From: Pelargonium nanum
Taxonomy: Eukaryota; Streptophyta; Magnoliopsida; Geraniales; Geraniaceae
Assembly (NCBI GenBank): GCA_036897485.1
Contig: JAYMTF010000306.1
Coordinates: 1 to 40,503, forward strand
Reading direction: 5' to 3'
DNA length: 40,503 nt
The notes under the pieces were generated by a model that saw only the letters and a list, made by a program, of their open reading frames with translations, was not told the DNA's origin and made no database searches. A program made the position numbers and the translations under genes. Positions 22,846-36,800 of the stretch are shown in pieces. Numbering within the stretch: position 1 is the first letter of the stretch; every line of letters starts with the position of its first letter.

Positions 22846-24404
22846 TGTCATATTAAAAGAATGCATAAATTAAATATCAACATGGCAATGTCATATAAAT
22901 AAAATTAATGAATAAGAAAATTAGAATTTGAAAATTAAATTAGATATAGAGAGACATGTGTCACTCAGTGATTTGTCAAAATTTAATCAAATATTTTTTC
23001 CACAAATTTGTCCTTTACATTTTATCCTTTTACATTTACACAATCTTCCTCCATTCATCCTCACAAATAAAATAATAATCCTCGGAAAGCTAACAAAAAT
23101 CGACATGCAAATCAGCCCTAAACGGCAAGGGCTCTTCTCAACCAACACAACAAATCTAGAGAGAACTATGTTTGGATATATAGAGAGATTTGAGAGGGCT
23201 AGCTTTTTTGTATTGATTAGTACTGTAGTTTATAAGGTATTTATAGAAATGATTGGGGTGAATAGAGGGATTTGGGCATTTGAAAATTGAAAATAGAGGT
23301 GGGATGGTTGATACTTAGCATGACGAGTAAGAGAGGTTTGGATGGTGGAGTCATATTTTGGAGATCATAGGACATATGAGATGGTTGTGGGTTTGAAGGA
23401 GGAGAGAAGAAATTCGAGAATGAAAAAAAATGGAGATTTGCAAGCAGGGGCTGCAATGGTAAATGAGGCTTCAACGAGCGATACTTGCGTTGTAAGAGGC
23501 TGCGATGGGAGTTGCTTGTGGTGTTCGAGGAGAGGATAACCATTGGCGTTGCTCACGATGGTGGAGGAAGTTGCGCATAGGCGTTGTTGGAAGTGGAGGA
23601 GGAAAGGGTTGTAGCCATGAAAACTGGTTATTGTGAGTTGCTAGGTTGGGTGGCAGATATGGAAAATGTCTCATTTTCTCTTTTGTCTCTCTTTCCATGG
23701 CTGTTGGACAAGAACAATGACATTGAAGAAGAAAAGCAAGATGGAGGATGGAAGATGAAATAGGGTAAAAAATGAATCACAAAATTTATTAGAAGTTTTA
23801 GGACTATATTGGTGACTTTCTGAAAGTTCAAGGATCATTTTGACTATTAGTTCTTTAAACAAACAAATATTTGGGGTTTCGGTAACAACCAAACGGGTCT
23901 TAAATGTCAAATCCCAAGTGGTCACACTGGAAAATTGCAACCTTCGTGTATGTACGCATTGTTGAAATACAACTCTAGATAAAGGATCAAATTAAAGTAA
24001 TTACAAACCTTTAATTCCATTTTATTCGGACCCACAAAAAAACATGAAGCACCTAAAGAAGGTTCGAAGAAAGACTTTACTCATATTTTGAAGTTTCAGA
24101 TCTAGAGCATAGTTGTCGAATCTCTCATTCACTACTGGCTTAAATTTGATTGAAAAACATAATATAACCATCCACGAAGACCATTGGCGAAAGTCCCTTC
24201 TCCTCTCTCCGACTCCATACATATGTACTAACATATGCAAAAAAATTGATCTCGTCAAGTGTTTGTAAATCTCATATGATTTTCTCCACAAAATTTTGGT
24301 AGTTGATGTGCTTTGATTCCGTCTCGTAACGATCACCATAGGAGTGGGAGAGCGAGCGCCAACACACTTGTAGTACCGACCATTCGGGTTGTCGGTCAAG
24401 TTGA
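22846..24404. other. Internal region of the long-TIR element, no gene supported
   Basis: The open frames here are short. On the minus strand next to the right TIR, a 125-codon frame (24022-24399) begins with the NPNGRYYKC stretch, loosely like the NPGRRF-x-C core of GRF zinc knuckles, but the rest of that domain is absent. It may be captured or chance sequence. No transposase motif was seen. Confidence 0.4.
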
Positions 24405-25426
24405 TGTTATTTTGGTGCTTAATACATACTGTTCAAGTTGATGTGTTTATTTTGTGTTATTGGTTGTGGTGGGTGCATTTCCATTGGACTCAAGGTATAC
24501 TTGTTGATAATAGAGACTTAACATCATGACGTGTAATGTTTGTCAAATTTTGATAATTGGTTGTGAGGTTTTACTCTTTGAAAGATAAGCAAAATAAATC
24601 CAAAAATGTATAGTCTAAAGGGTATTTCTTATTTGAAATAAGTAGTTTAAAATAATGAACAAAATGGAATGTGTGAAAGAAGCATTGTGCCTAACTAAAA
24701 CTTGGCGTAGTCAACTCAACCATCCCTTTGTTGTTACTGTCAATGGAGATGGATAATATGGAAACCATTGTGCTCTTTCTCAAGTCTTGAAAACTGGGAT
24801 ATATGGATTGTCATGAGCAATTATGATTTTGAATCACTGTTTGTAGATAGTACCCTATCAAAGTCTTATTTGTTCATGTTGGTTCTCTCTTATTTTTGTT
24901 AGCAAGGAGAATGATCTCTCTCCCCTATTCCTGCTTAGTTTCTATTCTTCTTGTAGTGGGAACTTCAACTTTAGTTCATTCAAAATCCTTGTTAGTTTAA
25001 CTTGAACCTTTAAGTGCAATAACTCTAGAAAACAGGTAGGACTTCACCCACCCATATTTTCATCCTACACTTGACTATGTAGTTCTCTTGATTTTATATT
25101 TACAATGCCTCATTTACTGAAACCGGACTGAATTTTGAGGCAACTATTAGATCCTTAGGGCAGATCCTGTTGAACTCTATTTTCAATTTATTTTGCTTTT
25201 TTGTTGATTGGTGCCTATTATAATGTTCATATACATGATACCCACAATCATTGTTCTCTATACATATTATCTTTGCTTTAATTCTTTTTGTTGATTGCAC
25301 CTTTCTATCATTTTGCTTGCATGTATATTGGTTTGACATTTTTATTAATTAATGGAATTAATAACCAGTTGGTTTTATTTTATAGATCCCGTACAGCCCC
25401 ACGACTACATAAATATTACCAGAATC

Positions 25427-27816
25427 ATGGCATCCAAAGGTCCAAGGTCAAAACTTGATCATGACACAAGAGCTAGGCGCCAAAAGGTCATAAAATTCTC
25501 TTGTTACCAGCTTATTTCTACCACACATTTCACTCTCTAAACAGCTGACTTGTCACAGTCTTTATGGAACTCTAGATTAATGTATTCTAAACTTGTATTT
25601 TTTTAAGTGCGTAATATTATGTAAATATTGATTCAATTTTACTTGTATTCATTAAATTAGTCTCCTACATTTACATTTCATAACTTGTCCATATAAACGC
25701 TTGATTTTTTATTTATTTAAATTTAAACACAATTATAAGTTTTTCCTGTATAAGTAGGAGTAAACCACTACATTAAAAAGTAAAAAAAATGCCGTATCTC
25801 CTAGTTGCATGTATATAAATTGTAAAAACCATCAGGAGAGAAATCTCATCCCAAAAAACATAAAAAATTCTTGTAATACAAGTCTGTAAAATCCACTACA
25901 TAGCTTTAATGAGGTGAGTTAATCCAAGATTTATGCAGTGGAAGGCTTTTATCAGGTTTTGTTTGATAGTATGATGGATGGGTTAAGGGGTATTTGTCAG
26001 ACTCTACTAGAATGGATAGTTCTCATCCAGTTTGTTATTTGATAGACGAGGAAAATGATGGATGGATGATTTCTAAATGCAATTTTACTTAAATAAAGAT
26101 ATGCCTTCCTTGAATCATTTCAATTTCCAAGGGTACAAGTTTGTTGTCCAGGAAGGTTAGACTGAAGGCGGATTCCATCCATCCAATTTGTAATTCCTCT
26201 TATGGAGAATGGGTTCATTTAAGATCTATCAGATCTCCCTCTTAACCATTCCCGGTTCCCTCAGATGTTCTCTCAAAGTCTTTTGTTTGCACTCATGTGT
26301 GTGAAGTGTGAACAGTATGGAAGTGCTTTTATTATAAAGCTTTTGGTTTTATTGCAGGCATACATATTAACTCTTGGTTGTATCTCTATTGCTGTAGGCA
26401 CTTGAAGCTCCCAAAGAACCCCCACGCCCTAAAACTCATTGGGATCATGTTTTAGAAGAAATGGTTTGGTTGTCAAAGGTAATTGAATAGTTTGTTTTAA
26501 GGAGGTGGGGCATTTTATCTTGTCAGATTCTTAACTTAGTTCCATTTACTCGTGTCAATTACATTATTTTTCTTTGCATCACAGTGAGTGAATAGTCAGA
26601 TATTGAAATCTATACATGTTTTGTCTACTTCATTTGCTAAGTAAACTAGTTGTTAGCAGGATTTTGAGTCTGAGAGGAAATGGAAATTAGCTCAGGCAAA
26701 GAAGGTTGCTATAAGAGCAAGCAAGGGTATGGTGGATCAGGCTACAAGGGGAGAAAAGAAATTGAAGGTGCGGCGAATACTTTGTATACCAAAACTATTA
26801 TATATCCCCCCCTACACACACACACCAAAAAAAGAGAAGGAAAAAGCATTAATGCTTGCATATGGGTTCACTTTCCTTCTATCTATGTAACAAGGGATTG
26901 CAATTTTGAGCAGGAAGAAGAACAGCGGTTGAGAAAAGTTGCTCTCAATATTTCAAAGGACGTGAAGAAATTCTGGATAAAGATAGAAAAACTGGCAAGT
27001 TCATTTAAAATAACATGTTTTTTCTATGAAATTATGTAATTTCTTGTTAAGCTTTTTGAAACTAAATAATTTTATCTGAATTGGACCTCTAGGTACTTTA
27101 CAAGCATCAGATGGAGCTTGACGAGAAAAAGAAAAAAACACTTGATAAACAGCTAGAGTTTCTGTTAGGGCAAACAGAGAGGTAAAACTTTTGATTGGTT
27201 CAAGTCTTCATTCTCTTAGAAATTATAAAATATGCTTGCAGAGCTCTAATGTTTCAAAGTATACTCATCTTGTTTTTCATAATTTTAGGTACTCAACAAT
27301 GTTAGCAGAAAATCTTGTGGACACAAGTAAGCCAGTGCAACAATATCCTGCAAATGATCAGTTGAGTATTCTGAATAAAGAAGCAGATGGTGTTAGTGAA
27401 CCAGCAGAATTAAATACCGGTAAGTGAAAGTTTAATGTTTCCATCATAATCTTGTTACCTTAAAATATCTTCTTATTGATTTATATAACACATGTATTCC
27501 AGAACCTCCATCTAATGTTGCTGACAACGATGAGGATTATGATATACAATCTGGTGATGAATTGGTAAGACTTTTCTTTAATTACATTGTCAATATGTCC
27601 TGCACACTTGTGGAATTTTTATATAGTTTTTGCAGCTGGTAGTAATAAATACAACATGTGCGAATTTGAGAACAATTTGCCTTGAATTCCATTGTCTGCA
27701 TTCTAAAAAGCTATGTATATTAGTATGTTATGTGCCGTGCTTGGGGGATTTAGAACATTGGGCCTATATAGGCAGCATGCATATCACTAGTTCACTACTA
27801 AGGATGCACCTGATGG

Positions 27817-27856
<40 letters not shown>

Positions 27857-30800
27857 AGATGTGTTGGGAAGCTGAATTGATCTATTAATTGACTTGGTTT
27901 ATTTATAGTTCTTTAAAAAAAAAATGCTTTGAGCTGTTGGAAGTGGCCCTCTATCAAAAAACGTGTTGATTTAGAGATGAATCATGTTGGATTACAAACT
28001 CATGATTTGCCTACTGATTTGGAAAAATTGTTTTCAAATTAAAAAATAAAACCAAACAGTACTAGTGAATACCAGGGTTTGTTTGGGTTGTCTACTTCAA
28101 AAGTCTATAGAGGTAAATTGTCTGCTGAGGTAGTTGGAAGGAGGTAAAATATCTGTAGAGAAAAAATACTTTCTCTGGTAAAAACATGTAGATCTATAAC
28201 ATGTAACTATATCGGTCTACTACTGGGTAAAAACATGCAAATCTAATTCTGAGGTCGACCCATATCACATGGGTGTAATGCAATGTGTTATTTTTGGTTG
28301 ACAGAATTTTAAACTCTTTGTTCTCTGCACTTCACTTTAGTAGGAGAACTAATATGGATTGAGGGACCTAACCAAAAGCAGGGATAAAAATGGGAATGAA
28401 ATTGTTCCACACGAGCTCTGCAGGAGCCTTCATCCCCTTATGGAAAAAAAACTCTTGCAAGAGCTCCTGTGGAGTTCAAATGTTTGAAAGGAGGCTCCTG
28501 CAGCTCCAACAGCCAAACAACTTTCAAGCCCAAATGTCTATAGAAATTACTCTGCCGGAGGCAAGTAGATGATGGAAACAAACATCTAGTAACCAGCTAC
28601 AACAAACTTCAATCTTAACTGTTATTTCTGGCAGATTATACAGATCTGCCTTCCCAGCCATCATGCAGTTGGAACTACCCTTCTCTGGCCATCATGAGAT
28701 CAAGTTGATGGTCTTAAGTATGTTATTGTGTGTGCGCGCTTGTTTTTAATTTTATTTTTGTCTTGGAGAAGAAAATCTGAGATGGTTGAGGAAGTATGAG
28801 AGAGAGCATGAGAGTGGAAGATATTGAAAGAGATAAGATCCTTGACACATGAAAGGAACATGGGGAGGGTGGCGTTTGGTCTGGTGGGACATGTGGATTC
28901 TTATCCCCCTTCACAAATTTGTTTTTAAGACTAATTTTTACAGAAAAGATAATTCTTTCTTTGTTAACTTTATTTTAAATATAATCTAAAACTATGATTT
29001 AATCAAATTTGTTATACATAATATATATGCAAATGAAAAATTAAATGTGTCCTAACGAATCATGTTGTATGTTTCATACACACCGAAAATCGCTATTTCA
29101 GTAGTGATTTGAGATCCGGAATGGACGTTCCAAAACATGGAATACTAGCATTCCAAATCGTGAAATTAAAAGTTCCAACTGCTACAAGATTCCATTCAAC
29201 AAATAGTAATAATTTTCATTGTAATTGGAAATAACAAAAGCTAATACAAATAGTGGCCCACATGTTATACTCCTAAACCTAAATTTAGCGCATATGCAGA
29301 CCTAAGAAATTGTTTATATTTTTTTAATTAATACAATCATATATATCTGAAAAAATGTTCCACCATCCAGGTAGATTTTTTCAGTTCAATTTAATTCTCT
29401 GAGGAAATCTACCCCATCGTTCCACGTACCAAAGCGTTCCAAAATCCTTGTACTATGTTATTTAAAAATGATGAATCTCGCGTCCAAATAGGTGCTTCAT
29501 TGGTGTCCACTGTTGATGTATATTAGAATAATAAAATTTTAAAATACTTTTAAACAGTGACATCAGGTTTACCCTGGGTTGGTGATAATTACACTATTAA
29601 CATCTTTTCTAAACTAATGCTACAGTTGCTGGTATTATTATTTGCCTGAAGAGTTGCAAGCTTGAATCTCTACTGTCAGATACATCCTCGTATGCATGCC
29701 TTTTGTTTTGCTTTAAAATATAAAATGCATGAATGGCCTCTACTGCCCATTTGGCTATTCTCTTTGGGAAAAAATCACTAAAACTATGGAATATAATATA
29801 GATTGGCAAGAGCTGTAGATGAAGAACTCTTGTGCCTTCACTTTGATTTGTGTGTATTTGTTTTTTTTTTCATGGTGTGGTTTTAGGAAGATGATGAACA
29901 TACTTTAGAGGAAGATGAGGCTCTTATAACTGAGGAAGAAAGGCAAGAAGAATTGGCTGCTTTGCATAACGAAATAGATGTTCCACTTGAGGAGCTACTC
30001 AAGCGTTATGCTGTGGACAGAGGTATATTATTGCACTTAACTTCCTGTAATTTGATGAAAATATTACACTTTGAGGTTTTTTCTGCATAACACTTTGTTT
30101 ATATTCTTCTAATAAATCACATAGATAGAAGTCATAAATTAGTTGGTGCTTGACATCAATAGTGGAAAGAGGACACATCCGTGTGATTATACTTTCTTTT
30201 CCTGTCCCTATTGTTTCATCAATTTTTATCAATACGGGTTTTCTCAGTCAGCAGAGAAAGTAGTCCAGAACAAGGTGATGTTGGTGCCAAACCATTCCAG
30301 GGAGAGGAAGATAGTGATAATGGTAAGTAATTGATTAATGATCTCACCGTGAAGCATATTTTGTCCCTCATTTTGCAGGTTGTTAAAATTAATGGTGACA
30401 ATGGGTGTATATGTTCGCATCTTGATATTGTATTTTTAATTTTGATCAATATTAGTTTTTTCAGTGAGCAGAGCAAGTAGTCCAGAAAAGGATGATGATG
30501 GTGCCAAACTAGTCCATGGAGGGGGATATAATGAAAATGGTAAGAAGAAATTGATGATGATGTTATTTTATTTTGTTCCTTGCTTGTTGTCATTAATCTT
30601 GATGAATAAACATTTTCAGTGAGCAGAGGAAGTATTGCCAAAAAGGTTGAAGAAGGAATCGAACCAATCCAGGGTGGGGGACATGATGATACTGGTAAGA
30701 AGAGATTGATGACTGAAGTTCTTCGTGAATTATGTAAAGTGCCTTATATGATGGCTTATTAAATATTTTGTAGAGGAAGGGAAGGATCTTTCTACTGTCA

Positions 30801-33800
30801 GTAATATTGACAAAGGCAGCTCACCTGTTCCCGGTCGTCGTTGTGTAAGTTGTATGTGTTTATTGTTCTATTTATTGAATTGAAGAGCAAGTTCGTGGCT
30901 CCACATAATACTTTTGGTCTAATTACAGGAAGAAAACAATGGTGATTTATCAAAATTAGGAAGCTGTCTCCCAGAAATTGAGACATGTGAATCCACAGAG
31001 TTGTCTAAGACTTGTAAAGAATTGTCTGAAGAACGTGTGCTGTACGACTTCAATGATGAACTGGTATTGCTGACATTATTTGCCTGTCTCTTGTCACTTT
31101 AATATTCTGATGCATGTACAATGATGTTTTCATTGGAATTTGCTGGGTGGGCCTTGAGGTTTACAAGGATTCATTCATCCATCGCTTGGAGGCTTTAATT
31201 TATGTAGTTTTGGTTTCTGTTATTTAATGGAAATCTGGTATTATACCATGCCGTATATTTTCAGTCATCTAATTGTACATTGGAAACATTTTGAGTTGGC
31301 GACAGGAAATTGTCCTAATTTTCTTTGGTAGTCATGGTTGTCCTGCATAAATATCAATTTTTTTTCTAAAGAAACTATTATTTCCAAGCTGTCTGCTTAT
31401 TCTTTCCTTACTTTCTTTTCGCATACTTAAAATTTTGTATTCGCATTTCTTTGTTCATCAGGATTATAGGTCAGTTTTATACGACCAAAGTGCTTGTCTT
31501 TCCCTTATCTTTTCTATCAATTTTGGTATCAGTAGCCATTTGTATTTATATTGTTTAACTGAATCTCAAACCATGTAGGAAGATGGCGATTTTTTTATTG
31601 CTGCTGGAGACGAGAAGGTAAGAAATGTGGAAGCACGATTCTTTCTTTTATACATCATTTAATTAAAACATGTAGTACAATCTTAATAGTCACAATTTAC
31701 AGAAGAAAAAGTAATTTGGTCTTCTAAAATGTGAATAAAATGGAGATGGGTAGTGGAGAGCCAGTAAGGATCCCTATTATGTAGCCAACAAGTGCCATTT
31801 ATATAAAAGATGTGCGCTGTTTTTCAAATTTATTTTTAGGGTCTAATTTTTCTGTTTATTTTAGCATTTCAACAGGTAATGCATTGTGTCAAATTCGTTG
31901 AATATTTATTTAACAAATTACTATATGGAAGTATCTTTGAATCCTTGCATTTGAGATTTATTTTTTATTTGATTATGTAAAATTGGTATTTATATTTTAA
32001 ACAAAGTATGTGTTAAATCCCAATTCTGCTTCTTTTTTTTTCTTTTTCTTTTTGGTTTGAAATTGGTTGCATAGTTACTAACGATGTATTATTTTGTTTT
32101 GATTTTATATAACCTCATTTAACTTCAATTTATAGGATGATGAAGCAACATTATCAGAAGAGGAGGAACTGGCAAAAGCAGATTCAAATGATCCTGTGGA
32201 TGAGGTAAAAAGCTCAGTAGTTCAACCTTAATATTATTCTATAAGTAATTTGATCTCCTATCATAACAGTAAAATGATCTAAGGTTCATCTTTTTGCAAT
32301 GTTTAAGCTGACATGGTAAATCTGTTTCTTGATTTTGGTTTATCTCTGGTTTCTCTAATCAAACTGCAATTTTCAGATTGCGTTACTGCAGAAAGAGAGT
32401 GAAATTCCCGTGGAGGAATTACTTTCAAGGTACAAAAAGGTAGGTTGAGTTGTATTTCCTTCGAGAGCACAAGTGGTTCAAATCAAATATTGATTTCGTT
32501 GCATTATTTTCCCCCATTTTAGGATTTCAACAATGGTGGAGTTTCAGAGGATGAATCTGAATATGCCTCGGCTCTATCAGAGGACTATAACGGTTCTCCA
32601 GACAATGAAGATATTGATACGAAACAGTTGGCTGTCTCTGTGGATGAAGATGCTGAGCATCAGACAGGTGTGCCTTTTCTTACTGGAGACCAGGAAGCTG
32701 GAACTGAAGATCAATCATTTGAAGATAGTAACAGTGAGAATAGAATTGCTGATGCAGCAGCTGCTGCAAGATCGGCTCAACCAACTGGCAATACGTTCTC
32801 AACAACCAAAGTGCGTACTAAGTTCCCCTTTCTTATCAAGTTCCCTCTTCGTGAGTATCAACACATTGGCTTGGATTGGCTCGTAACGATGTATGAGAAA
32901 AGATTGAATGGGATTCTTGCTGATGAAATGGGTCTTGGGAAGACAATTATGACAATTGCTTTGCTTGCACATCTAGCATGTGAAAAGGGAATATGGGGTC
33001 CTCATCTTATAGTGGTCCCAACAAGTGTCATGCTTAACTGGGAAACAGAGTTTCTTAAATGGTGTCCTGCTTTTAAAATTCTAACCTATTTTGGGAGCGC
33101 AAAGGAGCGCAAATTTAAGAGGCAGGGTTGGTTGAAACCGAACTCTTTTCATGTATGTATAACAACTTACAGACTCGTTATACAGGATTCTAAGGTTTTC
33201 AAGCGGAAAAAGTGGAAGTACTTGATTTTGGATGAAGCTCATCTAATTAAAAACTGGAAATCCCAAAGATGGCAAACTCTTTTGAACTTCAATTCAAAAC
33301 GACGTATTTTGCTAACAGGTACACCTTTGCAAAATGATCTCATGGAGCTCTGGTCGCTTATGCATTTCTTGATGCCCCACGTTTTCCAGTCTCATCAGGA
33401 ATTCAAAGATTGGTTCTGTAACCCAATATCAGGAATGGTAGAGGGACAGGAAAAAGTTAACAAAGAAGTTGTTGATCGCCTCCACAACGTCCTTCGTCCT
33501 TTTATTCTGCGCCGATTGAAACGGGATGTGGAGAAGCAACTTCCTATGAAACATGAGCACGTCATATACTGTAGACTTTCTAAGAGGCAGCGAAACTTAT
33601 ATGAAGACTTCATTGCTAGTTCGGAGACTCAAGCTACTCTAGCAAGTGCAAACTTTTTTGGAATGATTAGTGTTATAATGCAACTTCGTAAAGTTTGCAA
33701 TCATCCTGACTTATTTGAAGGTCGTCCAATTGTTAGTTCTTATGATATGACTGGTATTGAGGTCCAACTGAGTTCTTCTATTTGTTCAATGCTTTCTACT

Positions 33801-36800
33801 GGTCCATTTTCTACCATTGACTTGAGAAATCTTGGGCTTTTATTTACTCATCATGATTTTAGCATGTCTTCTTGGGAGAGTGATGAAGTACAAGCTATTG
33901 CTACGCCTTCTAATTTAATCAGAGAGCGCACTGATCTTGGTTATGTAGAAGAAATTGGCCCTGGATTAAAGAATCATCAAAAGAAGTTACATGGGACCAG
34001 TATTTTTGAAGAGATTCGAAAAGCAATAATGGTTGAGAGATTCAGAGAAGCAAAGGAAAGAGCAGCATCTATTGCATGGTGGAATTCACTGAGGTGCCGG
34101 AAAAAACCTATTTATTCATCGACTTTGCAGGATCTTGTCACTGTGAAACATCCTGTTTATGATATTCATCATCAAAAGGCTGACCCATTGTCCTACTTGT
34201 ATTCCTCTAGGCTCGCGGATATAGTTCTTTCACCAGTGGAACGCTTTCAGAGGATGATTGACCTGGTTGAAAGTTTTGTATTTGTAATCCCAGCTGCACG
34301 TGCCCCAGCTCCTATTTGCTGGAGTTGTAAAACTGAAACATCCATTTTTCTGCACCCAACCTACATGCAGAAATGCTCAGAGAATTTATTACCTCTTCTG
34401 TCCCCTATTAGACCTGCAATCGTCCGGAGGCAAGTATATTTCCCTGACAGGCGACTGATACAATTTGACTGTGGCAAGTTGCAAGAGCTTGCAAATCTGC
34501 TTAGAAAATTGAAATCAGAGGGTCACCGAGCATTAATATTCACCCAGATGACCAAGATGCTGGATATCTTGGAGGCTTTCATAAATTTGTACGGTTATAC
34601 TTACATGCGTTTGGATGGATCTACTCCTCCCGAGGAGAGACAAACACTAATGCAGCGGTTCAATACAAACCCCAAATATTTTCTCTTTATCTTGTCAACT
34701 CGAAGTGGGGGTGTTGGTATCAATCTAGTAGGGGCAGATACAGTTATTTTTTATGATAGTGATTGGAACCCTGCTATGGATCAACAAGCTCAAGATCGAT
34801 GCCATCGGATAGGACAGACACGTGAAGTACACATATACAGGTTAATCAGCGAGTGCACCATTGAAGAGAACATCTTAAAGAAAGCAAACCAGAAGCGGGC
34901 TCTTGATGATCTGGTCATACAGAGTGGAGGGTATAATACTGAATTTTTCAAGAAGCTTGATCCTATGGAATTGTTCTCCGGTCATAGGACTCTTCCCAGT
35001 AAGAATATGCCCAAGGACAAAAGTTCAAGCCATGGAGTTGATATTTCTTTGTCTACCGCAGACGTGGAGGCTGCTCTGAAATCTGCAGAAGACGAGGCTG
35101 ATTACATGGCATTGAAGAAAGTTGAAGAAGAAGAGGCTGTAGACAATCAGGAGTTTACAGAAGAAGCCATTGGGAGATTGGAAGATGATGAGCTTGTAAA
35201 TGAAGATGAAATGAAGACTGATGAACCTGCAGATCAGAGTGGCTCCATCACAGCTTCAAACAAAGATAGCGTGGTGAAGTTCAATGAGATTGAGCCAAAT
35301 GACGATAGAGCACTTACTTTTGCTGGAAAAGAAGATGATGCTGACATGTTGGATGATGTCAAACAGATGGCTGCAGCAGCGGCGGCGGCAGGACATGAAA
35401 TTTTGTCATTTGAGGATCAACTGCGTCCAATTGATCGCTATGCGATACGTTTTCTGGAATTGTGGGATCCAATTATAGACAAGGCAGCAGTGGAGTCTCA
35501 AGTAAGGTTTGAGGAGGAAGAGTGGGAACTTGATCGTCTTGAGAAGTACAAGGAGGAAATGGAAGCTGAGATCGATGACGATGAAGAACCTCTTGTATAT
35601 GAAAGTAAGTAGCTTGTTACTTGTGTCATCTTATTTTCTGCAAGTTAATAACCATTGATGCGACTTTAGGAAAAAACTGTTATCTTACATGAGAGTCGGT
35701 TGAAGTTTTAGTCCTAATTGCTGGTTTCAGTGGGTTTGAACATTAGAACTGACAGGAAAATTCACTGTATATTATGCTTCTTTGTCTTTTATGTTTTTTC
35801 AATTGTGAAATTTGTACACTAACATGCGTTCAGATGGTTGTTTATCCACATTTGGTGGGATTTTGGGAACACTTTTTTATGACATAATTTTTGGGAACAC
35901 TTTTATTTGCTGAGGCTTGTTAACTTATAACACATGCATATTACTACATGACTTTGCACAGTGCTTACCTTGACCTTGAACCTATTGACTGCTAATTTCA
36001 GGGTGGGATGCTGATTTTGCAACTGAGGCATATCGACAGCAAGTTGAGGCCTTGGCTCAACATCAGGTTAGTAAAAATGTGATAGCATGGGAAATATACT
36101 TATGTGTGTATTTTTTCCTGGTCAATGTTAGCTGAATGAGTTGTTTCTTTCTTGGTATGTCTTGCAGTTGATGGAAGAACTGGAATGTGAAGCTAAAGAG
36201 AAGGAAGATGCAGCTAATGAAAACTGTGACTATTCGAAGTAAGATGAATTTATTTACTGTCATTCAGAAACTTGTATGATTTCATAGTAAATATTTATGC
36301 TTTTAGGAATTGTCGTTGTATGGTTATTTAAAGCATGTATTGTGGAAATCTTGAGTGCTTTTTAAGGTTGATTTGGCGCTACTTTTTCATTGTTCTGTTT
36401 TTAAATATTTTTTTTCTTTTAGCTCTGAGTTCTGTGTGCTGCTAAATATTCAAGACTGTCCAATGTATGTTATGTAGATAATTTTCAAAAAGAAAAGAAT
36501 GGGGATATAGATATATTTTAAAAAATTTGCTTCCATTTTTGGTTCTTGTTGTCTGTTTCATATGAAAGGGGTCAATTTGATTTTTCTGATTCATAGTCAA
36601 CAAATGCTGGCATGTATACTGGTGGCTTGAATTATTATTAAAAATATTTATTATTTTATTAATATTAAGCACAGCAATTTCGTGCAACAGAGGATGTGAT
36701 TAATTTGTATTTTTAGTTGTATTTAAGCGCATGCGCGCGCACACACTCAATCTAGAGCTGATTGATTATTTTGGGATGGCTTAGTTGTTAACCTTTTTCT

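Larger units (their letters stand above)
22340..24855. mobile_element. Long-TIR DNA transposon (MULE-like) in the PIE1 leader intron
   Basis: The stretch at about 22345-22775 reappears in inverse complement at about 24405-24855. The match is roughly 80% over more than 400 bases with small gaps. Shared blocks include CAAGACTTGAGAAAGAGCAC, CACACATTCCATTTTGTT and GTATTAAGCACCAAAAT. About 1.6 kb of internal sequence has no transposase. Long TIRs with a non-autonomous interior fit a Mutator-like element. The target duplication was not resolved, because the flanks at the ends are only loosely similar. A foldback element is the alternative. Confidence 0.7.

Noticed and set aside
30219-30641. 140-codon minus-strand frame over the triplicated exons
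   Set aside because: Antisense to PIE1 exons 9-11 and their introns; the repeat structure alone makes it open and repetitive.
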